Assembly (NCBI GenBank): GCA_937934275.1
Contig: CALHAM010000041.1
Location: 32,182 to 96,181 of the forward strand
Source of the DNA: an uncultured Saprospiraceae bacterium
GTDB lineage: Bacteria > Bacteroidota > Bacteroidia > Chitinophagales > Saprospiraceae
Reading direction: 5' to 3'
Length of the DNA stretch: 64,000 nt
Below the pieces are notes generated by a model, which saw nothing but the letters and a program-made list of their open reading frames with translations, ran no database searches and was not told the DNA's origin. The position numbers and the translations under genes are program-made. This document shows positions 9,176-19,523 of the stretch, piece after piece (the stretch's first letter is position 1; each line of letters starts with the position of its first letter).

Positions 9176-11146
9176 ATGAACATTCATTGGTATTTCTCGA
9201 TGTTTCTGATAGGGAGCCTCTCTATGGCTCCCTATCAGGCCAATGCCCAAAGCACAGAGGCTTTAGACAGCATCATCGCCTTTGAGAAGAGCGCCTGGCT
9301 GCGACGTCAGGCTGCTATGGAGCGCGGGGCCTTGGCCAGTGCCAACAATCGCTCCGATGTTCAGTACTGTCGAGCGCATTGGAAAGTAGACCCGCAAATG
9401 CGCTACATTGAAGGTGTTATCACCACTGTCTTCGAGCCGCTAGAGAATGTCGATGCTCTGGAATTTGACTTTTCTGCTGCTCTGATCATGGACAGTATCC
9501 TGTATCGCGGGCAGAAGATATCCCACAGTCAGAATGGCGATGTATTAACTGTGCACTTTCCTGCAACGTTGCCGGCTTTTCTTCGGGACACGATTGTCTT
9601 TTACTATCGAGGCGTTCCGCCTAAGACGGGTTTTGGCTCTTTCGAAGTTGGTCAGCACAGTGGGGTGCCGGTGCTATGGACGCTGTCAGAACCCTATGGC
9701 GCACGCGACTGGTGGCCCTGCAAGCAATCGCTCAACGACAAGATTGACTCGATAGACATCTATGTAACTACTCCAGTAGCCTACCGGGCAGCCAGCAATG
9801 GCCTGCTGCAGTCAGAAGTGGTGGATGGTGACCGCCGCACGGCGCACTGGAAGCATCGGTATCCCATCGCAGCCTACTTAGTGGCCATTGCAGTTACTAA
9901 CTATGAGGTTTTCGCTGAACCTATTGCTGTGGGTGTGGATACGGTACTCATGGTAAATTACATCTATCCAGAGAGTGTGACGGCCGCTCAAAACAGCATG
10001 AGCTATTTGGCCGACCACATGCGGCTGTTTAGCGAGTTGTTTGGCCCCTATCCGTTTTTGAAGGAGAAGTACGGCCATGCGCAGTTCGGATGGGGAGGGG
10101 GAATGGAACACCAGACAATGTCGTTTATGGGTGGCTTCGGCTACGAGCTAGTGGCACACGAGCTGGCACACCAATGGTTTGGCAACAAGGTAACTTGTGG
10201 CTCTTGGGAAGAGATTTGGCTCAATGAGGGCTTTGCCACCTACTTGTCGGGGCTTTGCTATGAGCGCTTTCAGCCGCAGTTTTGGCGCAGCTTCAAGCAA
10301 GGGCGCATCAACAGCGCCACCTCACAGCCCGGCGGCTCCATTCGGGTCAACGACACCACAAACGTCAACCGCATCTTTAGCGGGCGCCTAAGTTACAACA
10401 AAAGCGCTATGGTGCTGCACATGTTGCGCTGGATTTGCGGAGACTCCCTCTTCTTCCGCGCCGTGCGCAACTACATCGACGATCCGCAGGTGGCCTATGG
10501 TTATGGGCATACGCCCATCTTAAAAGCGCATTTCGAGGCTGTTCTCGGGAAAAGTCTTGACTACTTCTTCGACGATTGGTACACGGGCGAGGGTTACCCC
10601 AGCTACACCGTCCGATGGTCGCAGCAAGGGAGTGGGCCGGTGCTGATACAGTTGGAGCAAAAACAGTCGCATCCGTCGGTGTCGTTTTTCGAACTGCCGG
10701 TACCTCTGCGCTTGGTCGGCGCCAATGGCGAGGTGCAGGACATTCGCTTAGAAAACCTTTTCAACGGTCAGGCATTCGCAGTGCCCACCTCCTTTAGCGT
10801 GGTCGAGGTGCTTTTTGACCCCGACCTTTGGCTTATTAGTCGAGATAATGAAGTGGTGCGGACGACTTTGGTGCCGACGCCCGAAGAAATGGGTCTCTCT
10901 TTCCGAATAGAGCCGAACCCGGCCATGCGCCAACAGGTGCATGTTGTTTGGGAAGGCGTTGCAGCTACGACAGTCAGTTTTTCGCTTTGGGCTACGGATG
11001 GCCGTCAAGTGGCTGCCCATACAGAGGCGCTCGCCGCGGGCCGCCGGGTCGTTACCCTTAGGCCGGAGCATGCACCTGCTGGGCATTACCTTCTGAAAAT
11101 TGCTACCCCCGTCGGGGTGTGGTGGCAGCCGGTGGTGCTCCGCTGA
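9176..11146 (+). CDS. M1 family aminopeptidase with C-terminal type IX sorting domain
   Basis: HELAHQWFGNKVT...NEGFATYLSG; C-terminus FRIEPNPAMRQQVHVVWEG...GHYLLKIATPVGVWWQPVVLR resembles T9SS type A sorting domain. Confidence 0.88.
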   Translation: MNIHWYFSMFLIGSLSMAPYQANAQSTEALDSIIAFEKSAWLRRQAAMERGALASANNRSDVQYCRAHWKVDPQMRYIEGVITTVFEPLENVDALEFDFSAALIMDSILYRGQKISHSQNGDVLTVHFPATLPAFLRDTIVFYYRGVPPKTGFGSFEVGQHSGVPVLWTLSEPYGARDWWPCKQSLNDKIDSIDIYVTTPVAYRAASNGLLQSEVVDGDRRTAHWKHRYPIAAYLVAIAVTNYEVFAEPIAVGVDTVLMVNYIYPESVTAAQNSMSYLADHMRLFSELFGPYPFLKEKYGHAQFGWGGGMEHQTMSFMGGFGYELVAHELAHQWFGNKVTCGSWEEIWLNEGFATYLSGLCYERFQPQFWRSFKQGRINSATSQPGGSIRVNDTTNVNRIFSGRLSYNKSAMVLHMLRWICGDSLFFRAVRNYIDDPQVAYGYGHTPILKAHFEAVLGKSLDYFFDDWYTGEGYPSYTVRWSQQGSGPVLIQLEQKQSHPSVSFFELPVPLRLVGANGEVQDIRLENLFNGQAFAVPTSFSVVEVLFDPDLWLISRDNEVVRTTLVPTPEEMGLSFRIEPNPAMRQQVHVVWEGVAATTVSFSLWATDGRQVAAHTEALAAGRRVVTLRPEHAPAGHYLLKIATPVGVWWQPVVLR

Positions 11147-11350
11147 CGGGGCCGGTGTGCGAAAACCTCATAAGGTTTTGGGAAGGCCATAGGGCTGGTC
11201 TGCAGGCTCTTGCCCTCGGTGTGTTGGGGCTTGGCCGTGAGGAAGAAGTGTCGCAGGAAATAGGGCGCCAGCACGCCCGAATGTCTATCTTTGCCTAACG
11301 AAACAGAGACAGCAGGCGTTTTTTCACCACTCTGAGACGAAAGGCAAGGC

Positions 11351-12376
11351 ATGAACAAAGAATTAGCTCAGGCTCCGGCAAGCGCTGAGGAAAAGTTGGT
11401 CGAAAAGGCCCTGCGCCCCAAACTGCTCGAGGAGTTCAGCGGTCAGCGCAAGATTGTCGAAAACCTACAGGTATTCATTCAGGCCGCTCGCCAACGCGGA
11501 GAAGCGCTTGACCACGTCTTGCTTCACGGGCCGCCGGGGTTGGGCAAGACTACGCTGTCGCACATCATCGCCAATGAATTAGATGCCTCTATTAAAATGA
11601 CCTCCGGGCCGGTATTGGAAAAACCCGGAGATTTGGCAGGGCTGCTGACCAATTTGGAACCCGGCGATGTACTGTTTATTGACGAGATCCACCGCCTGAA
11701 CACGGTGGTCGAGGAGTATCTCTACTCGGCCATGGAGGATTTTCGCATCGACATCATGATCGACTCCGGCCCTAATGCGCGCAGCATTCAAATTACGCTC
11801 AACCCCTTCACATTGGTGGGCGCCACCACGCGCATGGGTCTGCTGACGGCTCCGCTGCGCGCTCGTTTTGGCATCAATTGCCTGCTCGACTACTACGACG
11901 TGCCTACGTTGGAGCGCATCCTCTTTCGTTCGGCCGATATCTTGGGTATACCCATCACCTCCGAAGGTGCACATGAGATCGCTCGCCGTAGCCGCGGAAC
12001 GCCGCGCATCGCCAACGCCCTTCTGCGCCGCGTTCGCGACTTTGCCCAAGTCAAAGGCACGGGCGTCGTGGACCGCGATATTGCCCGCTACGGCCTGGCT
12101 GCCTTAGACGTGGATGAACACGGCTTAGACGAAATGGATAACCGCATCCTCAACGCCATCATTCACAAGTTTAGAGGTGGCCCTGTAGGACTAACCACCA
12201 TTGCCACGGCAGTAGGTGAAGAGCCGGGCACCATCGAAGAGGTACACGAGCCTTTCCTAATCATGGAAGGCTATTTGCAGCGCACCCCTCGCGGCCGAAT
12301 AGCCACCCAGAAGGCTTATCACCACATCGGCGCCGTGCCACCCAACCAAGCTGGCACGCTGTTCGACCACGCTTAG
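11351..12376 (+). CDS. ruvB: Holliday junction branch migration DNA helicase RuvB
   Basis: [57 protein letters not shown]; canonical RuvB. Confidence 0.97.
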   Translation: MNKELAQAPASAEEKLVEKALRPKLLEEFSGQRKIVENLQVFIQAARQRGEALDHVLLHGPPGLGKTTLSHIIANELDASIKMTSGPVLEKPGDLAGLLTNLEPGDVLFIDEIHRLNTVVEEYLYSAMEDFRIDIMIDSGPNARSIQITLNPFTLVGATTRMGLLTAPLRARFGINCLLDYYDVPTLERILFRSADILGIPITSEGAHEIARRSRGTPRIANALLRRVRDFAQVKGTGVVDRDIARYGLAALDVDEHGLDEMDNRILNAIIHKFRGGPVGLTTIATAVGEEPGTIEEVHEPFLIMEGYLQRTPRGRIATQKAYHHIGAVPPNQAGTLFDHA

Positions 12377-12439
12377 CAAAACAGCGCCTCTCAAGAGCAG
12401 GGTAGCCTTAGCGCCAACGCAGGTGAGTTGCTCAGCTCA

Positions 12440-13249
12440 TTATTTCAACCACTTATCGCGATTGGCCAGCCGGCCCAGCTGTTCCCACGTAAGGACAAAA
12501 TCGGTAGGCCCTAATGCGTAAGCCGTTACTTCGTAGGGGTTGTAAATCATGCGAATGCCCTCCGGTACAACGCAAAAATTGAGAGGCAGTGGCAAGGGCA
12601 TATCGGGTTCTAGCAGCAGGCTCTCCAAACTGACCTCTCCATCCTCCTCCTTCGCGCGATTGGCTTCCAAAAAAGCCTGTTCGACCAGCGGGCGTAGGGC
12701 TGCAGTGTCAGCAACGATTTCGGTCAACTCTTGCACAGCGCGCCCATCCGCTTTGTGCAAAGTAAAGAGAAGGACATAACCCGTCCCATGTGCTCCACCC
12801 ACATAAGAATAGCTGGAAATTTCTATAGAAAGGTAATGAGGCGCATTCAGCAACACCTCAGATATGGCCTCTACAGAGTAGGTCATATAGGTGGTCGAAG
12901 TGTCCTGGCCAAAATCGGCCACAACAGACTCCAGCAGTTTAGGGCCGATACTCTCCAGACGCTCTCGGAAAGGCTTGTGGTGGGCCATGTCCTCATCGGT
13001 GGGTTCCAGCGTTTGCATGAGTATTGCCTGCAAGGAATCGTTGAGCCGCTGTGCCAAGGCGGCGTCGGTGCTGCTCACCACGGGGTAAGTGACGCGCACT
13101 TCGGCGCACAAGGAGTCGCGATCGCAGCGCAGAAAATGGTACTCTTCCATGCGGATCTCCACAGCTGCAGGAGTGCGCTCAGATTGGCAAGCGTTCCAAA
13201 GGGCAGCGCTCGTGAGAAAGCAGACGGCCCAGAAGACTTTTTTTGTCAT
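12440..13249 (-). CDS. Hypothetical lipoprotein, DUF3298/RsiV-like
   Basis: MTKKVFWAVCFLTSAALWNACQSE lipobox; YLSIEISSYSYVGGAHGTGYVLLFTL typical of DUF3298/4163 proteins. Confidence 0.7.
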   Translation of the reverse strand: MTKKVFWAVCFLTSAALWNACQSERTPAAVEIRMEEYHFLRCDRDSLCAEVRVTYPVVSSTDAALAQRLNDSLQAILMQTLEPTDEDMAHHKPFRERLESIGPKLLESVVADFGQDTSTTYMTYSVEAISEVLLNAPHYLSIEISSYSYVGGAHGTGYVLLFTLHKADGRAVQELTEIVADTAALRPLVEQAFLEANRAKEEDGEVSLESLLLEPDMPLPLPLNFCVVPEGIRMIYNPYEVTAYALGPTDFVLTWEQLGRLANRDKWLK

Positions 13250-13277
13250 TGTTTTGATGATATTGAGTGAATGTGTG

Positions 13278-14444
13278 TTAGACAATCGCCCCCCGCTCCG
13301 AAGTGGACAGAATTTGCTGAAGTCTGAGCACGGTTTCCTCGATTTCGTCCGGCTGATTGAGATGAGAAAAAGAAAATCGAATGGTTTTGCGCTTTGGGTC
13401 GGCCTGGATGGCCTCCAGAACGTGGCTGCTGTGTTGTTCGGCTCCGCTGGTGCAGGCGCTGCCGCCGGAGGCGCTGATGCCGGCAATGTCGAGATGCAGC
13501 AGGAGGAGTTCGTTTTTTGGGGAAGGCGGGAAAGAGACGCTCAAGACGGTGTACAGGTCGGCGTCGCTCTCTGGGTTGCCGTTGAAGCGAATATCGTCGA
13601 AGGCTTCGCGCAAACGCGCCATGAAATGGCGTCGCAGTTGGCGGATGTGCTGGGTGCGCGCCTCCAGGTCGCGCAGGGCGAGTTCTAAGGCTTTGGCCAT
13701 GCCGACGATACCGGCCACATTTTCCGTTCCGCCGCGCATGTTGCGCTCCTGACCGCCGCCGTCAATGAAAGGGCGGGTAAAGTTGTTGCGGTTGATGTAC
13801 ACAAATCCGACGCCTTTGGGGCCGTGAAATTTGTGGGCCGACCCCGTCAAGAAGGCCACTGGCGATTGTCGGACGTCGATCGGGAAGTGCCCTACCGTTT
13901 GCACGGCATCAGTGTGTAGCAAAGCGCCGTATTGTTGGCAGAGCTGAGCAGCCGTGCTGAGGTCGAGCAGCGTTCCGATTTCGTTGTTCGCATGCATGAG
14001 CGACACCAGCGTTGGCTGGGCGTCTTGCTGCGCCAACAGTTCTTCCAACTGCTCCAAGTTGGGCTGGCCAAGGGCATCTACTCGAAGCCAAAATACTTCA
14101 AGAGAGTATTCTCGGCTAACGGCTTCAATGGCATGTAGCACAGCGTGGTGTTCGGTAGGGCTGCTGACGATGCGACGCACCCCCAAATCGCGCACGGCGC
14201 ATTTGATCGCCATGTTGTTGCCTTCTGTGCCGCCCGAAGTAAAAAAGACTTCGGCTGTGCTGGCTCCGATAGCCTGCGCGATGGTCTTACGGCCGGCCTC
14301 GACCAGTGCGCGTGCGCGGCGCCCTTCTGCGTGAATGCTCGAAGGATTGCCATAATGCTCGCGCAATGCCGACAGCATCGCCCCTACGACTTCCTCCAAC
14401 AGGGGCGTAGTGGCAGCATGGTCGAGGTAAATGCGGCGGCTCAT
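13278..14444 (-). CDS. Cysteine desulfurase (NifS/IscS family)
   Basis: MSRRIYLDHAATTPLLEEVV...; SAHKFHGPKGVGFVYI PLP lysine; SGGSACTSGAEQHSSHVL Cys loop. Confidence 0.93.
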   Translation of the reverse strand: MSRRIYLDHAATTPLLEEVVGAMLSALREHYGNPSSIHAEGRRARALVEAGRKTIAQAIGASTAEVFFTSGGTEGNNMAIKCAVRDLGVRRIVSSPTEHHAVLHAIEAVSREYSLEVFWLRVDALGQPNLEQLEELLAQQDAQPTLVSLMHANNEIGTLLDLSTAAQLCQQYGALLHTDAVQTVGHFPIDVRQSPVAFLTGSAHKFHGPKGVGFVYINRNNFTRPFIDGGGQERNMRGGTENVAGIVGMAKALELALRDLEARTQHIRQLRRHFMARLREAFDDIRFNGNPESDADLYTVLSVSFPPSPKNELLLLHLDIAGISASGGSACTSGAEQHSSHVLEAIQADPKRKTIRFSFSHLNQPDEIEETVLRLQQILSTSERGAIV

Positions 14445-14532
14445 CCGAAAAAAGCGAAACCTTCGGGCTGCTCATAACCGCGAAGGTTTCGATGGCAAAA
14501 TTAGCCTATTCAACGCTATGCGCAAGCGCTCC

Positions 14533-14964
14533 TTAACGAATGCCGCTGCTGTTGTCGCCGCTCTGATGAGTGGCTTCGGCCTTTTGGATAGCAGAGGGGT
14601 CGTAGCGAACGTTCAGGTTGAGCCACATCAACCGCGAGATGCGAAAAATATACACAAAATTAATGGCCAAAAAGGCTATCAAGAGCGCAAAGGCGGTATT
14701 CAGACCCCAGTCAAGTATCCAGTGGAAGAGAGCTACGAAAAAAAGGCAAAACCACCCCGTCCAGATGTACGAGATGAACATGGCTCCGTAGTAATAGCCC
14801 GGTTCTGGAAAGTAGTTTAGCCCACACTTCGGGCAGCGCTCCAACATCTCGAACGGCTTAACGAACGACCAGCTGCTGCTCTCGAACGTTTCTCCTTCGT
14901 GGCAGCGCGGACACTTCAACGCAAAAATGCTGTACGCTTTGCTTCCTTTTCCGAACAGCGGCAT
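14533..14964 (-). CDS. DUF983 family protein
   Basis: CPRCHEGETFESSSW...CPKCGLNYFPEPGYYYGAMFISY plus TM segments. Confidence 0.85.
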   Translation of the reverse strand: MPLFGKGSKAYSIFALKCPRCHEGETFESSSWSFVKPFEMLERCPKCGLNYFPEPGYYYGAMFISYIWTGWFCLFFVALFHWILDWGLNTAFALLIAFLAINFVYIFRISRLMWLNLNVRYDPSAIQKAEATHQSGDNSSGIR

Positions 14965-14968
14965 ATGG

Positions 14969-15277
14969 CTATGCTTTGGCGGGTTCCATGAAGGACTCCA
15001 GCGTGCGCACCAGCTCGGCGGCAGACATCAGCCCTGAGCGACGCCACACGGGTTTGCCGTTTTGAAAAATGATGAGCGTCGGTACAGCCATCACTTGGTA
15101 GGACGAAGCGATGAGCGGGTTGCGGTCTACATCGAGCTTATAGATCACGGCCCGATCGCCCACTTTCTGCTTTACCTCTTCCAAAATAGGCGCCAGCATG
15201 CGACACGGCCCGCACCATTCAGCGGAAAAGTCTACCAAAACTGGTTTGTCTGAGCGAATTAATTCTGAAAATGTCAT
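14969..15277 (-). CDS. trxA: Thioredoxin
   Basis: VLVDFSAEWCGPCRMLAPILEEV...VMAVPTLIIFQNGK. Confidence 0.95.
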   Translation of the reverse strand: MTFSELIRSDKPVLVDFSAEWCGPCRMLAPILEEVKQKVGDRAVIYKLDVDRNPLIASSYQVMAVPTLIIFQNGKPVWRRSGLMSAAELVRTLESFMEPAKA

Positions 15278-15557
15278 GGCTTTCTCTTATTTTTTTAATC
15301 TCTGCACTTACCGCTGTTGGCACTTTTGCCAACAACATAGTACTGTATCCTTCGGTTTTTATTGCACAAAGATGCCACTATCGAGGCGATGTTTAGGTAG
15401 GATGTCTTCGAGCATTTGCGGCATTTTTCACACTTGAGCTGCTGACTATCCTCACGAAGGTCTTTGATGGCGGTCATTCGAAGGGCTAAGTGCATGCAGG
15501 CACCTTTGTCTAACGAAAAAAGAGGGCTTGCATGCCCGCAACGATGAACTGCTGCCT

Positions 15558-18005
15558 ATGTCTCCGCAACCTGCCCTTGCCGCCCTTCGCCAACCGACCC
15601 TTCTGGAAGGTCTGACGTGTTACCATTGCCACCAACCTTGCCCAGACGATAGCCTGCGCATAGAGGACAAGCACTTCTGCTGCGAGGGTTGCAAGACCGT
15701 CTATGAAATTCTGAGCGCCAACGATCTGTGTGCCTTCTACCAACTCGACCCTGAGGCAGGGCGCACCCAACGCGACGCCGCCGATGCCCACGGCTATGCG
15801 TGGCTAGACGACCCTGAGGTGCGCCGGCAACTCCTGCAGTTCTCCGATGGGCGCACGGCGCGCGTTACCTTTTACTTGCCGGCCATCCACTGCGCCTCGT
15901 GCATCTGGCTTTTGGAGCACTTCTATCGCCTCGATCCGGGCGTCCTGCAGTCGCGCGTAGATTTTTTGAAAAAGGAAGTGTCCATCGTCTTTGATGAGCA
16001 AAAAACTACCCTGCGCCAGCTGGCTCGAATGCTGGAGCGCGTGGGCTATCCGCCCGATATTCGCTTGGGCGACGTCAGCCAACAGCACCAGGTGCGTCCG
16101 GTCGTCGACCGCTCCCTGCTCTACAAAATAGGCGTGGCCGGCTTCGCCTTCGGCAACATCATGTTGCTCAGCTTCCCGGAGTATTTAGGTCTACAGCAGG
16201 AGCGCGACGCTTGGTTTTTCAGCCTCTTTGGCTACCTCAACATTGCGTTGGCTTTACCGACGCTGCTGTACAGCGGGCGCGACTATTTCATTTCGGCCTA
16301 CGAGGGGCTGCGCCAACGCTACTTGAACATTGACTTGCCGCTGGCTTTGGGCATGGCAGTACTCTTTGGCCGTTCAGCTTGGGAAATCCTGACGGCCACA
16401 GGGGCCGGCTACCTGGACTCGTTGGCTGGGCTGGTGTTTTTTCTGTTGTTGGGCCGTTGGTTTCAGCAAAAAACCTACCATGAGTTGTCTTTTGAGCGCG
16501 ACTACCGCTCTTATTTTCCAGTAGCCGCTTCAAAAGTGGAAAAAAACAGTGCCGAAACCCCCACGCCCATTCAAAAGTTAGAGCCGGGCGACGTCATTCG
16601 GGTGCGCCATGGCGAGCTCATTCCTGCCGATGGTGTCTTGTTGAAGGGCCGCGCGCAGCTCGATTACAGCTTTGTAACCGGTGAGGCCGAGCCGGTGGAG
16701 GTTCCCGAAGGCGAGGTTGTTTACGCGGGCGGGCGCCAAATAGGCGAGGCCATTGACGTGTGCTTGACGCGGCGCGTCGATACCAGCTACCTGACCCAAC
16801 TGTGGAACGACGAGGCCTTCCAGAAAGGCATTAAGAGCCACGCTAGCCTGCTGGCTGAGCGAGCCGGGCGCTATTTTACAGTCCTTATCCTGGGGGTGGC
16901 ATCGCTGGCCTTTTTGTACTGGGCACCGCAAAACATAAGTACAGCCGTCAACGCCTTCACCGCTGTGCTCATCATTGCCTGCCCGTGTGCTGTAGCTCTG
17001 TCTATACCTTTCACGATGGGCAACGTGTTGCGTATCCTGGCCCGGCATCGCTTCTTTGTCAAAAACACCCAAGTGCTCGAGGCTTTTTCCACCATTACGG
17101 CGGTGATCTTCGATAAAACGGGAACGCTCACTACCAGTAGTAACGCTCAAACGGCGCGCTTTGTGGCAACAGAGGGCCAACGACCGCTGAGCCGCCGAGA
17201 GGAGGTGCTTTTGCACGCCTTAGCTCGCCAAAGCAACCACCCCGCCAGCCGTCAAATAGCGGCTTCGTTGTCTCAAAGCCGCTCGTTACCTGTGCAGCAG
17301 TTCTTGGAAGCCACCGGCCAAGGCATCTGCGGTATCGTGCAGGGCCACTCCGTGCGCATTGGCTCCGCCGCCTTTATTTTAGGGAAAAAACAACCCGCTA
17401 CGGGCACCTTTGTAGAAATAGACGGCGTCGTGCGCGGCTACTTCGAAACCCAAAGCCGCTACCGCGAGGGCTTGCGCCACGTCATTGACTTTTTCAAAAA
17501 ACAACATCGGGAGGCATGGCTGCTCTCGGGAGACAACGAGCGGTCAGCTGCCGAATTGGCACCCCTGTTCAATAGCCCTGACCACTTGCGCTTCCACCAA
17601 AGCCCTCACGACAAACTGGCCTTTGTGCAGCAGCTGCAACAGCAAGGCCACCGCGTTCTCATGATCGGCGATGGCCTCAACGACGCCGGCGCCTTGCAGC
17701 GCAGCGATGTGGGCATCGCCGTGGCTGAAAACACCAACACCTTCACTCCCGCTTGCGATGCCATTCTGGATGCCGGTCAGTTCAGTAAGTTGCCTCAATT
17801 CCTCACCCTGGCCCGCTGGGGCATCCAGACCGTCAACCGCGCCTATCTGCTCGCTGCAGCCTACAACGCCGTGGGCTTGAGCTACGCCGTCAGCGGCGCC
17901 CTTTCGCCCATAGTAGCGGCTATTCTCATGCCGCTCAGTTCCGTAACCATCGTGCTTTTCGGCTTCGGCATGACGCACGCAAAGGCGCGGCGGATGGGTC
18001 TGTAG
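15558..18005 (+). CDS. Heavy-metal (copper-type) translocating P-type ATPase, CcoI/FixI-like
   Basis: N-terminal TCYHCHQPC...CCEGCKTVYEIL, HMA CASCIWLLEHF, CPCAVALSIPF, DKTGTLT, GDGLNDAGAL. Confidence 0.92.
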   Translation: MSPQPALAALRQPTLLEGLTCYHCHQPCPDDSLRIEDKHFCCEGCKTVYEILSANDLCAFYQLDPEAGRTQRDAADAHGYAWLDDPEVRRQLLQFSDGRTARVTFYLPAIHCASCIWLLEHFYRLDPGVLQSRVDFLKKEVSIVFDEQKTTLRQLARMLERVGYPPDIRLGDVSQQHQVRPVVDRSLLYKIGVAGFAFGNIMLLSFPEYLGLQQERDAWFFSLFGYLNIALALPTLLYSGRDYFISAYEGLRQRYLNIDLPLALGMAVLFGRSAWEILTATGAGYLDSLAGLVFFLLLGRWFQQKTYHELSFERDYRSYFPVAASKVEKNSAETPTPIQKLEPGDVIRVRHGELIPADGVLLKGRAQLDYSFVTGEAEPVEVPEGEVVYAGGRQIGEAIDVCLTRRVDTSYLTQLWNDEAFQKGIKSHASLLAERAGRYFTVLILGVASLAFLYWAPQNISTAVNAFTAVLIIACPCAVALSIPFTMGNVLRILARHRFFVKNTQVLEAFSTITAVIFDKTGTLTTSSNAQTARFVATEGQRPLSRREEVLLHALARQSNHPASRQIAASLSQSRSLPVQQFLEATGQGICGIVQGHSVRIGSAAFILGKKQPATGTFVEIDGVVRGYFETQSRYREGLRHVIDFFKKQHREAWLLSGDNERSAAELAPLFNSPDHLRFHQSPHDKLAFVQQLQQQGHRVLMIGDGLNDAGALQRSDVGIAVAENTNTFTPACDAILDAGQFSKLPQFLTLARWGIQTVNRAYLLAAAYNAVGLSYAVSGALSPIVAAILMPLSSVTIVLFGFGMTHAKARRMGL

Positions 18006-18054
18006 GCCGGCTCAACCTCTTCCATCGCCATTTGAGGCGGAGCCGTACAAAAAA

Positions 18055-18088
18055 GGCCGTTGCTCGCTCATAAGAGCAAACAACGGCC
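18055..18088 (-). terminator. Rho-independent terminator of the FKBP gene
   Basis: GGCCGTTGCTC...GAGCAAACAACGGCC stem; on the minus strand it is followed by TTTTTT. Confidence 0.75.
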
Positions 18089-18120
18089 CGCCGATATCGC
18101 AATGCGCAGGAATAACCCTA

Positions 18121-18624
18121 TCAATGGCCGCCTACGCCGTGGTGAATGTGTCCATGAGCAATCTCTTCTGGTGCAGCGTCACGGATGCTTTCAATATAGC
18201 CCGTAAAGTGTAAGTCAACGCCTGCCATCGGGTGGTTGAAGTCAATTTTAACTGACTCCAGGCCTACCCACTCCACAATGCCTTGATAATGATTGCCGTC
18301 TTGATCGGTCAGCGGCAAAATATTGCCGATTTCAAGTAGCCCGTCGGGAATCTTGCCGTTCGTTTCAAAAATGCTTTTAGGCACTTCGACGATAGCGCTT
18401 TCGTCGCGCTCGCCGTAGGCATCTGCAGCCTTTACGGTGAAAGAGAATTTGTCGCCGGCTTTCAGCCCTTCGATATTGGCTTCAAACTCGGGGAGCATAG
18501 CACCGATGCCGTATATGAAGGCCAGTGGCTCGTCGCCCTCGGTGGTTTCGATGAGTTCACCGTTGGCATTGCCTTCGGTCAGCGTGTAGTGTAAGAACAC
18601 TGCTTTATCTTTTTCTACGACCAT
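18121..18624 (-). CDS. FKBP-type peptidyl-prolyl cis-trans isomerase (SlyD-like)
   Basis: DKAVFLHYTLTEGNANGELIETTEGDEPLAFIYGIGAMLPEFEANIEGLKAGDKF...; His-rich tail. Confidence 0.9.
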   Translation of the reverse strand: MVVEKDKAVFLHYTLTEGNANGELIETTEGDEPLAFIYGIGAMLPEFEANIEGLKAGDKFSFTVKAADAYGERDESAIVEVPKSIFETNGKIPDGLLEIGNILPLTDQDGNHYQGIVEWVGLESVKIDFNHPMAGVDLHFTGYIESIRDAAPEEIAHGHIHHGVGGH

Positions 18625-18875
18625 TAGAAAAGGAAAAATGAAAAAGTGAGAGAAAATTATGAATATTAAGCAAAGGTACGGCGCTTAGGGCTTACACTGG
18701 GCATGGTTTCTCGTTTTTGTGCTAACAATGGCCGAAAAAATGCCCAAAGATTTAAAAGAGGGCTGAGAGGTGTTAAGACTTCCCGTGGTTGAGCGGCTGT
18801 TGATAAATTCTAACACTGTATTGGCGAGTGCATTAGAACTTTACCCCAAAAACAACCCAAATACTCTTTCGTTGC

Positions 18876-19523
18876 ATGAAATTATTACTTATTGGCATGG
18901 GGCCGGGCATCGGCCTATCGGTAGTGCGGCGTTTTGGTCGCGAAGGCTTTGAGGTACTGATGGTAGCGCGCAGCGCTGAGAAGCTGGCGCATCTGGAGCA
19001 AGAACTGGCTCAACAAGGCATTCGCAGCCGGGGCTATGCTTGCGACATTGCAGAGGAGGCGGCCTACGAGGCGCTTTTGCAACAGTTGGCTTCTGAGCAT
19101 CCAGATGTGGAGGTGTTGCATTACAACGCGAGCGCCTACCATCCGGCGTTGCCGACGGCCATTGCGCTGCCGGTGTTTCACACCGACTTTAGCGTCAACG
19201 TCGTTGGGGCTTTGTTGGCGGCGCAGGCGTTTGTACCGCGCATGAAAGAGCGCGGAGGCGGCACGGTGTTCGTTACCGGAGGTGGCTCAGCGCTGAAGGC
19301 ACCGGCGGAATTGGCATCGCTCAGTGTGGGCAAGGCGGGCGTGCGCAATTTGGCCATGTGTTTGGCCGAAGAATGCGCGCCACACGGCATTCGGGTAGGT
19401 ACTATCACAGTGTGTGGCATGGTGCAGCCGGGCACGAAGTACGACCCCGATCACATTGCCGATCTTTTTTGGCAGATGTATCAAACACCGGCAGCCCAGT
19501 GGAAACGCGAGATTGTGCTCTAA
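18876..19523 (+). CDS. SDR family oxidoreductase
   Basis: MKLLLIGMGPGIGLSVVRRFGREGFEVLMVAR Rossmann motif; VSVGKAGVRNLAM. Confidence 0.85.
   Translation: MKLLLIGMGPGIGLSVVRRFGREGFEVLMVARSAEKLAHLEQELAQQGIRSRGYACDIAEEAAYEALLQQLASEHPDVEVLHYNASAYHPALPTAIALPVFHTDFSVNVVGALLAAQAFVPRMKERGGGTVFVTGGGSALKAPAELASLSVGKAGVRNLAMCLAEECAPHGIRVGTITVCGMVQPGTKYDPDHIADLFWQMYQTPAAQWKREIVL

Noticed and set aside
15315-15334. TGTTGGCA-CTTT-TGCCAACA hairpin resembling the GTTGGCA core site
   Set aside because: Short isolated hairpin upstream of trxA with no cassette structure around it; resemblance is probably chance.
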